A DNA stretch of 64,000 nucleotides from Marsupella aquatica (lineage: Eukaryota > Marchantiophyta): NCBI GenBank assembly GCA_973895155.1, contig OZ316897.1, positions 5,642,001-5,706,000 on the forward strand, in the 5' to 3' direction. A model generated the notes under the pieces. The model worked only from the letters and a program-made list of their open reading frames with translations, did not search any database and was not told the DNA's origin. Numbering within the stretch: position 1 is the stretch's first letter; each line of letters begins with the position of its first letter. A program made the translations under genes and the position numbers. This document shows positions 55,148 to 64,000 of this stretch, piece after piece.

Positions 55148-57790
55148 CTAATGCCTGGCACGCTTGCCAGAGCCGCCCGAATGGGAACGGCCATCTCGCT
55201 GCCTTCGAAGCCTGTCATTGTCCGCTTTGAGGAGCTGGACCTGGTCCAACAAAGATTCGTTCTCTCGCCTCGCCGCGTCCGTCTCCTCTGCTGCCTCCTG
55301 ACATGCCTCCTCCAGCTGTTGGGCGTCGCTCGTCAGTTTACTCGCCAGCTGGTCCTGCTTCTCAGCCTCGGTTTGGAGCCGCGCCATCTCGGCCTGCAGC
55401 GTGGCTATCTCCGCCGCGTCCCGCTGGGCTCGCTCCTCGGCCTCCTCCAGGTCTTTCTACCAGGTGACAGCTTGTTTCTTCAAACTGTCAATCTGGTTCC
55501 GGAGTCGTGTAATCTCGGCCTCGTTCCCAGCTTTGGCCTGTTCGGCTAGGGCGGTAAGAGCGTACGCCTTTGCTAACAACTCATCGGCGGCTGCAACCTT
55601 GGGTCGTAGTTGCAGAAGCTCAGCCTCTTGAGCCGCCACTTCGTTCTTTAGGTACACGGACTCCACCCGGTACCGCTCTATCCTCTGAAGGGCCTCCGAC
55701 TGGGCCCGACCTGCCTTTACGGCGGCAACCAACTCCTGATTGAAGAAACAGGCTACCTTCCGGGCCATGAACTCCCCGGTATCCCGGGCAATTTGATGAG
55801 AGAAATCTCCCAGAAGCCCGTTCAGAAACGTACCCTGTACGAAGAGTTCCGGGTGGTCCAAGTTGTGCCTGTCCGGATTTGGGCACGGGCAGACATCAAC
55901 ACGCGCAGGGGCCGGGGCAGTGACGTCCAGCCCTGGGGACATAACGTTGGAAGGGGCTGGAGTGTCCTCCTGCAGCGATGTCCGGTTCTCCGGAATTGCC
56001 ACCGGCGGGTCCTTGGGAGACCCGGGTTCGGGTAAGACCTCTGCCGTACCAACTTCTGTACTTAGCCCGGCTAGTTGGGTCGCATCAACGGTTGCAACGA
56101 CCGACCCCTCCGGCGCCTCCTCGGTTACGATTACAGCTATTTGTGGAGGTGGGGTGGGTGAAGCTGGCGTGTCCACTGGACTTCGGGCCTCGGGTTGGGG
56201 CCGTCTCTCCAATGCCGGAAAAACCCACCTAGCTGGGACCAGCTTTGTAACGTTGATGCGGGGAAGGGTTCGTCGATCAAACCGGGCGTACCACTCAAGA
56301 ATGATTTCGATGTGGCTAGCGAAATACGCTTTCCCACCAATGTACAGCGTCTTCCTTCACCGCTCCATCTCTTCATGGAATTTCTTAGCGAAGTACGACG
56401 CCCATTTCCTAGGTCGATAGTTCTCGACCTGGATGACCTGGGCGGCGGAGATCTCCCCCCGGGGTTCCATCATGTGGAGAGCGTACCTCTGGAACTCCAG
56501 CCGCTCAGCTATCTCGGGCATGAGGCAGGTCCTCATCACGAACCCGTTGTCCACTGATCCCTCTGAGGGACAACTTGAAGATTGGTACTTGGCCCCCTTG
56601 CCCCCGGGAGCCCGTGATTCGACTCGATGGTCACCTTCGGGTAACCCGAAGATCATCTTGAGCCGTTCTTCTGTGAGGGACATATTCCTTCCCCGCAGCC
56701 AAGTCTGTTGACATACGTCGTCATAATTCTTGACGAATTCTGTCATGTCCTCCCCGTAGTACCTGCAAGTGTTCCAGGGGAGAGAGGCGAGGTGCTCAAA
56801 TCCCTGAGTCTTCAGGTACACCGCATGCTTGGGATGGAGGATGTTGCTGTGAACGTTTTCCCCCATGCGATGCATCGTTACCTTGGCTACGGCTACCGTG
56901 GCCAACGGTAACCCGGATGCACTGGCGGATTCCTTCCTCTTCTTTCCCCGTGACTGACTCGGGGAAGGTGATACTTCCCCATCCTCCCGATCGGGCCTGG
57001 GGAGTGCCACTGCGGTTGGTAACGGGCCCGGGGCGGCCACGGTCACCATGTTGTCTGCTGGGGCCGCTCCTGGGGTCAGAGCAGGGGGTGGGGACGATAT
57101 AGTGTCGGCCCCCCAAGCGCTTGTTCCTCTGGGCCGCCTGGTCAAGGGTGGGGTAGCCTCGTCGTCATCGCTAAGATCCACAGCGTTGATGACGGAGCGT
57201 ACCTGTGCTGGCTGGGTGATAGGTGGTGGGGTTTGGCTAGGCCGCGGCTGAGGCTGAAGCTGAAGCTGAGGTTGCATGGGCACGGGTACGGGTACGGGTA
57301 CGGGTCCGGCTGAGTTGGTCATGTTGGTTGATGGCCGAGTTCCCATGAAGCTCTGTAGGTGCTGGTAGAAGTTCTCCGAAGCGAGTGCGGACGCCCTTGT
57401 CGAACGGTTGGTACTGGACTCGCCGTTAATGACAGCCCGAACCTGGGCAGGGATGTGGTCGAAGTGATGTCGCTGCAGGTCAATTGTACCCGGGATATTG
57501 AAGACCTCGTCCGGAAGCCGAAGCAATGCTTCCCAGAACCCGATATATTTGTCTCCATTGAAGAAGTACCCAGATACCTCAGCTGGTCGGTAAAGCTCGC
57601 TCTAAGACGGGTAGTCAAAGTTAAGGACGTAGTGGTGTCGTCCTGCTAGGCGGATGGCTCTCTCGTATTCGCGTTCGATCTCGTATCGGCGCGGGTTGGC
57701 GTGTTTCAATGAATCGGCCAAGTGCCTTCCGATAGATAGGAACTGCGTCCAGAATCGAATGGCCGAGCTGGAGAGGATCGTGTGCGACAT
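55148..57790 (-). pseudogene. LTR-embedded accessory ORF of Gy2-b, three nonsense codons
   Basis: A single unshifted frame of 881 codons runs from ATG 57790. It is broken only at 57602 (TAG), 56357 (TGA; the Gy2-a copy has CGA) and 55457 (TAG). The head starts MSHTILSSSAIRFWTQF, followed by WEALLRLPDEVFNIPGTIDL and a Pro/Gln/Val linker. A basic SRGKKRKESA leads to the globular domain: GFEHLASLPW, LKMIFGLPEG, GFVMRTCLMPEIAERLEF and YRPRKWASYFAKKFHEEM. This last block matches GFFRNTCTNPHIGEMIDF of Gy1 in spacing and residues. After a second linker comes a coiled coil (55700-55160) with a basic end. Function is unknown. Confidence 0.8.
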
Positions 57791-57889
57791 TCAGAGGAGA
57801 TAGTAGTGGCGACCTAGAGAGAACGAGAGAGCTGGGGTCGAAGCTGGCGCGCGGACTGATGGACTGGTGCACTACAAAGGGTTGGCTCC

Positions 57890-57898
57890 CCTTTTATA
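57890..57898 (-). promoter_or_regulatory. TATA box of the Gy2-b LTR
   Basis: TATAAAAGG on the minus strand, 108 bases upstream of ATG 57790 and 358 bases from the LTR start. The Gy2-a copy keeps both distances within about a dozen bases. Confidence 0.72.
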
Positions 57899-58261
57899 CT
57901 TTGAGGGCTTGTCGATCCCCGACGTCTCCTCGACGCCCATAGGTTGAACCGCTCACGCTTGTGGTGTACCGGCCACTCCGCCGGTCTGAGTCAGCGTGCG
58001 TCAGTGGCCGCTTCCTTAAGTTTGTTATACGGACCCGAGGGAGGGGCCCCTCCACGCTCGTAACCCGGGTGTGCGAATAGCGACCCGCCGCCAGCCCGAA
58101 CCTGAAGTCCCCCTTATTGCCTAATGATGTCCTACCCCTAATGATTACCTAAATACTGTCGTTATGCTAATAATAGCGGCCTAAGACCCACCTAATGCGC
58201 GTGCCGAGCGCAGTTAGACTGAATCACTCATTAACCGCCGTACCGGCGGCGTCACAGAGGG

Positions 58262-58930
58262 TTCGATGGACAACAACTTCCTGATGAGGACATGCCTCAT
58301 CCCCAAGATTGCAGAGCGGCTAGAGTTTTAAAGGTACGCCGTCCACATGATGGAGCCGGGGGGCAAGATATTTGTCGCCCAGGTGATCCAGGTCAAGAAC
58401 TACCGGCCTAGGAAGTGGACTTCTTTCTTTGTCAAGAAGTTCCACAAGGAGATGGAACGACGAAAGAAGACCTTGTACCTCAAGGGGAAGGCGTACCTTG
58501 CAAGCCACATTGAGATCATCATTGAGTGGTACGCCTGTTTTGATTGATGAACCCTCCTAAGATGCAACGAGCCCAAACTCACCCCAGTCAGGTGGGTCTT
58601 CTTGGCTCAAGAGAGGCGGCCACAACCCAAGAGCCGCAGTCTAGCACCAGTGGTGTCCACCCCGGCCCCACAAATAGCTATTGAGGCACCTTCTTCTATG
58701 CCAGACTCGACGGTTATTGCAATCTTGGATGCCCAAAACCAGGCCCATGCAGTCACAACCAATCGGGTTGAAGCTGGCTCCAAACCCGAGGCCATAATTT
58801 TGGAGAAAGCCGCCGTACCCTCCGTGCCTATGCAAATGGATCCCTTGTCGGACGCCCCTCCCTTTCTACCCTTACTACCCCGAGGCTGGATGTAACAACC
58901 CTGGCCTGTGCCCGGTGTCCTGGGATTAGT
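58262..58930 (+). pseudogene. C-terminal part of the Gy2-a ORF, truncated
   Basis: It resumes after the GAGGG duplication with RTCLIPKIAERLEF, a TAA (58328-58330; CAG in Gy2-b), then VIQVKNYRPRKWTSFFVKKF and KAYLASHIEIIIEWYA, matching Gy2-b block by block. A frameshift near 58545 precedes QERRPQPKSRSL. Similarity ends by about 58930, before the coiled coil, at an unidentified boundary. Confidence 0.75.
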
Positions 58931-59959
58931 AAGCTCTCAAGAACACGTCGGGTGTTTGGCTGCATATGCTAATTAGACTATTTATCACTTGTAAGAGACC
59001 TCATGCTTAGAACCAATTCCCTTGAGAGCTTTGTCCCCTCTCGGCCATTTCTCACACTAGAAGAAACCCACGCATTTTGAGACCCTCCCCTACATGACTT
59101 GTGCGAGTTCCCTTGGGTCTCTTGCGGTTTTCTCCAGATAAGCTGGATGGGAAGGGCGTACCCTTTTCCACAAGGACTCCTAAACACTTTTGGTACCAAG
59201 AGATATATGTGATCTACTCCAGATGTTGGCAATAACATCAGAGTAGTCGGGGCCAGACCCACACTTCACAAATCTCTCCTCCAAGTGATAATCTCCTGTA
59301 TGTGCTTCTTTCAACTCTTGACTATGTTCTCTCATCTATTACACTTATGAACACACTCACATCCCCATATGTGCATCTATGTAGTATTAATGGATTCGAC
59401 GACGCAATATTAATTGTAGTGTATCCTTCTTTCCCAGACTTCTATATAAGAACCTGCCTAATATCTACCTTCCTCTTTACTATCAACTTAATATTTACCG
59501 TAGAAAGCAAATTCAAAATTTGCGGACTCTCATTCAAATCAACATTGATATTCATACTTCCTATATGCTTACTAACTAAGAGAGGTTCAGCGGCAGAGCC
59601 ATCCCTACTTGATCACAGGTTTATGGACATTATATCTATGGTATTGGTGGCATAGCCAACTTTGCCAGATTCAAAGCTCCATCTTCAAGGTACTCGAGTG
59701 GTGGCAATGCCTTCCATGACCAAGAATCAAGAAACTTAGAATCCTTCCACCATAGAAACCGACGGCATAGCCATTCCGTTTAGTCCTAGAACCGATGTTC
59801 AAGCATTCCTCCAATGTAAATGCACACAATATGCACTCTATGCACTCTCTATCCTCACACTCATATGTTTAAAATGCTGAAATATAGACTCCCTTAGGAG
59901 GGCGAGCCTCCCTCTTATTTATAACTGGAGCCAGGCCATGCTGGTCCGTTTACAAGAGT
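58931..59959. other. No supported gene
   Basis: The only longer frame (59302-59655, plus) is hydrophobic and AT-driven, with no recognised domain. No LTR end, primer site or repeat unit is evident. It is probably decayed transposon sequence. Confidence 0.45.
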
Positions 59960-60218
59960 ATCCTAGAAGATACTAGAATTTATTAGAGCTTACTAGAACT
60001 TACTAGATTTTACTTTTTATCCACGGTAAATTCTAGAACTTACTTTTTTACCATGGCAAATTCTAGAAGTTACCGGAATTTATCTTTTTACTATGGTAAA
60101 TACTAGAAATTACTATTTACTATGGTATATTCTAGAAGTTACCAAAATTTACCTTTTTACTATGGTAAATTCTAAACATTACTATTTACTATGGTAAATT
60201 CTAGAAGTTATTGGAATT
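59960..60218 (+). repeat. AT-rich tandem repeat built on TTTACTATGGTAAATTCTAG
   Basis: About seven irregular units containing TTTACTATGGTAAATTCTAG followed by AAGTTACCGGAATT-like spacers. The core ACTATGGTAAAT is partly palindromic (TTTAC...GTAAA). It ends exactly where the Copia LTR appears to start. Confidence 0.85.
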
Positions 60219-60430
60219 TGTTGTAATATGGAGTTAACACTAACCCAAGTCATGGTAGTAGGGTTAGTTAGTCCTAACTATTTAACCGAAGCTTAGGTTG
60301 TTACTAACAACCTAACCGCATGTAATAGATCGAGTCCTTAGGGACTCTATAAGGTAATGGAAGTTGGAGGGAACCTCTAGTTGTTGGCGTATGTTCTACT
60401 TTCATCTTCTTGTCTCTGAATACGTTATTA
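60219..60430 (+). repeat. Left LTR of the Copia element
   Basis: Starts TGTTGTAATATGG after the AT-rich array and contains CTATAAGG (about 60340). The right limit is uncertain, near ACGTTATTAGCACGAGC (60423). No second LTR is available for comparison. Confidence 0.5.
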
Positions 60431-60845
60431 GCACGAGCTGCCAAAGCTGAGCATAGATTTTTTTTCTCATACACTGGCGCATGAATTGACTGTCCACGAA
60501 TCAAACAGCTAGATCACAAGCCATCAATGCCATACTGCGCACTACCCAAAAAGCGATTGTATCCACGACTCATCTTCATGATTTTCTTCCGAACTCTGTG
60601 AAGCGTCACCCAACACTTGAGATTAATTGACCCCCACCAGAGATCAACAATCATTCCTGCAGCGAGACTTCGCATTCCATCAAATCGCCCACATTCACTT
60701 TTACGAAGGAAGAGCGCCACAGTCATCCATCCACGAAATCCACACAAAAATGCTCAAGGCATCTAAATCCGACATTTATAGCATTTTGAACATTCGACAT
60801 TGATTTCCAACAGTTCACATTCATAGACTACCCCGGATAGACACA

Positions 60846-61934
60846 ATGACCACCGTAGAGAAACTTTTATTTGAGGCACTATCAATCGATGGGGCCAACT
60901 ACTTATCGTGGTCCCTGGATATTGAAGCACATCTCAGCTCCAAATCTCTCCAAGATACGATCACCACAGACGCTGGATGCACTCTTCAAGAGAAGGCAAA
61001 GGCCCTCATCCTCATCTGTCATCACTTGGCAGCCCCATTGAAGCGACAGTACTTGAATCAATATAACCCATGCTTACTCTAGGAGGACCTACAATCTTGC
61101 TTCGATCACATGAAAACTATATCACTCCCTGCAGCACGCCATGATTGGATCAATTTACGAGTTCAAGACCATGCTACAATTGCCAACTACAACAGCAATT
61201 TATTTCGTATCACCTCACAGCTAGCAGTGTGCGATCACCCTATAACAGACGAAGAACAAATCGAGAAGACGCTATCGACATTTCATGCTACAAACCTGGT
61301 ACTCTCGGCACAATACCGTAACATGAACTTTACCAGATATTCTGAACTAATTGCTTACATGCTATTAGCAGAAAAGCACCAGATCTTGCTCCTTGAAAAT
61401 GCCAAAACTCGACCACCCGGCAGTGCTGCACCACCAACCAAGACCGAGACCCACTTCAACAGAGGAGAAGGCAGCACCAGAGGCAAAGGCAGAAGTTTCT
61501 ATGGCGGCAGAGGACGTTCGACAGGAAGAGGACAAGGCCGCTTCAACCGGGACATGGGCAGGAGCAACGACTGGCAAACATCACCGGGACAAACCTGGAA
61601 CCAGATAGGCAACAGAGGACGAGGCCACAGCTTCGGCCGCGGCAGAGGTCGAGGCTACCTCACCTACAACAAAGATAAGTCTGACACTCCCACCTGTTTT
61701 AGATGTGGAACTAAAGGTCACACACAAAAAGATTGTCGTGCCCCTACCCACTTAGTGAAGCTATATCAAGATAATTTGCATCAACTAGGCCCTGGACGTC
61801 ACGGCAATTTCCTAGAGGCACCCAATGAAATTGACCAGTACGTAGTCTCTTCACCTTTACCTGAGGTTCATACTGTTAGTTTACAAAGCGACCTCCCTGC
61901 CGATCCTCAACATGAATCCAACCCACTCGACTAG
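60846..61934 (+). pseudogene. Copia gag, one in-frame stop
   Basis: One frame of 363 codons with TAG at 61080-61082, where Copia gag usually has Trp. It starts MTTVEKLLFEALSIDGANYL, has the typical gag helices (YNSNLFRITSQLAVCDHPI, YSELIAYMLLAEKHQ), a long Arg/Gly-rich stretch (about residues 205-270), and a CFRCGTKGHTQKDC zinc knuckle near residue 287. The protein would package RNA in the particle. The frame ends where protease should follow. Confidence 0.85.
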
Positions 61935-61940
61935 CTACCG

Positions 61941-63121
61941 AAGCCCCCCCTAAGGCAAAAAGGGGCAGACCACTAGGCTCGAAAGATAGCCAACCCAGGC
62001 AACGCCGGACCACAGCTATTGTACCTACAGCCCTAAGACCCACACCTGCACCCCCTGGACCCCAACCAACTTTAGTTAACGACAATGACTAAATAGCCAT
62101 CCAATATATGCATTCAGGCAAAGTCTGGAAACAAGAAACCACTACCATAGATGATGCATTTGCATATCTGATATCAGAAGAGATAACCAATGATACTCCA
62201 GATCCATTGACAGTAACAGAATATCAATCTTGTCCAGACTGGCCCCAATGGGAAGCGGCTATTAACTCTGCACTTGACTCTTTGATCAAACGCCAGGTTT
62301 TCGGACCAATCACTCCAGCTCCCACCCACAGCCATCTGACCGGCTACAGATTCATCTTCGTCCGAAAGAGAAATGCCAAGGGCAAAGTAGTTAGATATAA
62401 GGCCAGACTAGTGGCGAAGGGCTACACCCAAATCCCAGGTCAAGACTATGACCTGACACATTCCCCAGTGATGGACTCAATTACATACCGCTACATGATA
62501 GCGTTTGCTTTACTACACAAGCTAGTCATGCACATCCTGGATGTAATAACAGCTTACCTGTATGGCATGCTAGATACCAAAATTTACATGAAAGCTCCTC
62601 CAGAGCTTCTCAATAGATTGTCTTTCCACATTCAGGGGGAGAAGTCAGGCATATCAGTCCAATCACTACGATCTGGCATGATCCAGATGGCTCCTACTGA
62701 GCCCTTAATTGCGCAAATTACAAATTCAGGACCTACTGTCCGCTCTGGTGGGCTATACCCACCACATACTACTCAGCAAGTGCCTACTGCACGTAGCAAG
62801 AGACCTCAAATGGAATATGCCGTACAAATCTTGCGTTCAATGTACGGCCTAAAGCAGAGTGGCCGGATGTGGAAAAAGCGATTCCAAGCTGAAATGTTAG
62901 CTTTGGGATTTATAAATGATGAGCTAGCACCCTGTCTATTTCTAAAATCTCAGGCAGAGGAATTCGTCATAATAGCTATCTATGTAGATGACCTGAATAT
63001 ATTCGGGACACCACAACTCATAGCCCATACACTCAGTATTCTGAAGGGCACATTCAAAATGAGGGACCTTGGTCCACCTAACTTCTGCCTCGGCATTCAG
63101 TTTGACTACCTGCACAATTAG
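61941..63121 (+). pseudogene. Copia reverse transcriptase, preceded by integrase hinge
   Basis: The frame starts within KRGRPLGSKDS and has TAA near 62090. RT from 62108 shows WEAAINSALDSLIKRQVF, YKARLVAKGYTQIPGQDYD, the LDVITAYLYG block, SMYGLKQSGRMW, and the catalytic IYVDDLNIFG (about 62973). An extra segment between ELLNRL and AVQILRSMYG (about 62620-62815) is longer than in common Copia RTs and may be an insertion or a lineage trait. A TAG at 63119 separates RT from RNase H. Confidence 0.87.
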
Positions 63122-63161
63122 TCAATCTACCTACACAGAGAAGATTTTACGATAGTTCAAT

Positions 63162-63833
63162 ATGCAAGCAGCTCACCTTGTCAACACACCAATGGAGCTT
63201 CGCTCCTTAGACACTAACAAAGATATGTTCAGAAGGCGCGGCGAAATAGAACCTCTTCTTGGATCAGACAAACCCTACCTATCTGCCATTGGCGCCCTTA
63301 TGTATTTGGCTAATCAGACTCGTCCCAACATTTCTTTTGCTGTCAACTTATTGGCCAGACATAGTTCTCAGCCAACCATCCGCCATTGGAATGGGCTGAA
63401 AAGGATTTTTCGATACCTGAAGGGCACAGTCGACGTTGGTCTATTTTTTTCGAAAGATGCTCAAGACAAATTGATTGGATTTGCAGATGCCGGCTACCTC
63501 TCTGACCCTAGAGATGCCAAATCACAAACAGGGTACGTTTTTCTTCAAGGTGGCACTGCAATTTCGTGGCCCACTACTATTTACGAAGACAACTGCCCCT
63601 GTGTGGATCAAATTGCTCATGGCTTCATAAAAGGTGACAGAATTAAACACATCTCACCAAAATTCTTTTATACACATGAACAGCACGGTGATCAAATTCA
63701 GGTCGAATGGATACCTAACCGAGACAACCAAGCAGACTTATTCACAAAGCCATTACCACCAATTTTGCATAAGGAACATTCATACGGCATCGGCATGAGA
63801 AGCCTATCCACACTGCACATAGAGCAGACATGA
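63162..63833 (+). pseudogene. Copia RNase H, internally deleted
   Basis: It starts with the RT thumb/connection region (NTPMELRSL, LMYLANQTRPNISFAVNLLA, HWNGLKRIFRYLKGT) and then RNase H (LIGFADAGYLSDP, KSQTGYVFLQGGTAISW). TAISW is joined directly to PTTIYEDN, where the family normally has several tens of residues carrying the catalytic Glu region. KHISPKFFYTHE and DLFTKPLP follow. The deletion should abolish RNase H activity. Confidence 0.87.
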
Positions 63834-63895
63834 CCATTGCGATCCACCTCCATCTTCTGCACGATTATAGAAGACACAGCAGCCATTTACCTTCT

Positions 63896-64000
63896 GTGGT
63901 GCGTCCCATGGCTCCCTAAACCCCAGAAACCCCCCTTCACAAGCCGATTCCCGCAGGTTTTGCGCTTGGCGAGGCCGTTTTCGTGGCTTAGTGGCATGGG
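63896..64000 (-). repeat. 3' end of a Gy1-like LTR, cut by the window edge
   Basis: TGTGGTGCGTCCCATGGCTC on the plus strand aligns with the Gy1-c LTR end at 41707-41811 over the full 105 bases at roughly 85 percent identity by eye. This is a related but distinct Gy1 copy inserted into the Copia element. Confidence 0.85.

Larger units (their letters stand above)
54248..58256 (-). mobile_element. Gy2-b: probable solo LTR carrying an ORF, 4,009 bp
   Basis: Plus-strand ends are TGTCACGTCG and GGCGTCACA, with GAGGG at 54243-54247 and 58257-58261. Removing the insert and one GAGGG restores the Gy2-a ORF, which is the same family as the insert's own ORF. In LTR sense: TGTGACGCC start, 358 bases to a TATA box, 108 bases to the ATG, an 881-codon ORF, then 900 bases to GTGACA. 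The first and last 500 bases are unrelated, so there are no terminal direct repeats. Confidence 0.8.
60219..63895 (+). mobile_element. Ty1/Copia element, internally deleted
   Basis: Left LTR, gag, RT and RNase H are in Copia order, but the protease and nearly all of the integrase are absent: gag is followed within about 20 bases by the KRGRPLGSKDS hinge that normally lies between integrase and RT. The RNase H domain has its own internal deletion. The right LTR is missing because a Gy1-like LTR starts at 63896. Confidence 0.88.

Noticed and set aside
59302-59655. Hydrophobic 117-codon ORF
   Set aside because: Composition follows AT-rich sequence; no homology pattern or neighbouring coding signal.

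Overview
The window is a stack of plant transposable elements with no recognisable cellular gene, tRNA or rRNA. Plant-type Ty3/Gypsy and Ty1/Copia polyproteins, a primer-binding site fitting plant tRNA-Asp, and repeated nesting point to the nuclear genome of a land plant with a large, repeat-rich genome. The species cannot be named from this sequence. Element names below (Gy1 to Gy5, K) are local labels.

Layout. 1-9280: Gy1-a, a Ty3/Gypsy element cut by the window edge (gag end, protease, RT, RNase H, integrase, then a very long 3' LTR). 9281-11212: inverted LTR start of a second copy, Gy1-b. 11213-15402: a DUF8039-like ORF, then the LTR end and tRNA-Asp primer site of a different LTR element (K). 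15403-18347: a DUF7869-type, transposase-like gene with one internal stop. 18348-19982: repeats and a 400-bp LINE tail. 19988-21892 (-): C-terminal half of an unknown ORF (Gy3). 21893-30467 (+): 3' half of Gy1-c with a nested LINE. 30468-31238 (-): start of Gy2-a. 32068-39070 (+): N-terminal half of Gy3, split by a full-length LINE (32735-37968, minus). 39071-53416 (-): 5' half of Gy1-c (protease, gag, primer site, giant LTR), the LTR itself split by Gy5 (44030-46480) and Gy4 (47510-52031). 53417-58930 (+): rest of Gy2-a, split by Gy2-b (54248-58256). 60219-63895: a gutted Copia element. 63896-64000: edge of another Gy1-like LTR.

Two points organise the window. First, Gy1 LTRs are about 4.7 kb and each carries a complete accessory ORF of about 1,200 codons. 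The LTR begins (TGTGATGCC) inside the last codons of integrase and ends (CACCACA) four bases before the primer-binding site. Gy2-b and Gy4 look like solo LTRs of related families that also carry ORFs: TG...CA ends, exact 5-bp target duplications, no terminal direct repeats. Their proteins share a domain and often a C-terminal coiled coil.

Second, 21893-39070 appears inverted. Flipping it joins the two halves of Gy1-c into one element with two LTRs and a matching ACCTA target duplication, joins the two halves of Gy2-a in frame, and brings the two Gy3 halves together. The inferred order of insertion is Gy2-a, then Gy1-c inside it, then Gy4 and Gy5 inside a Gy1-c LTR, with Gy2-b inserted into Gy2-a and LINEs into Gy3 and Gy1-c. 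Most element genes are broken. The clear exception is the full-length LINE, whose two ORFs are open.
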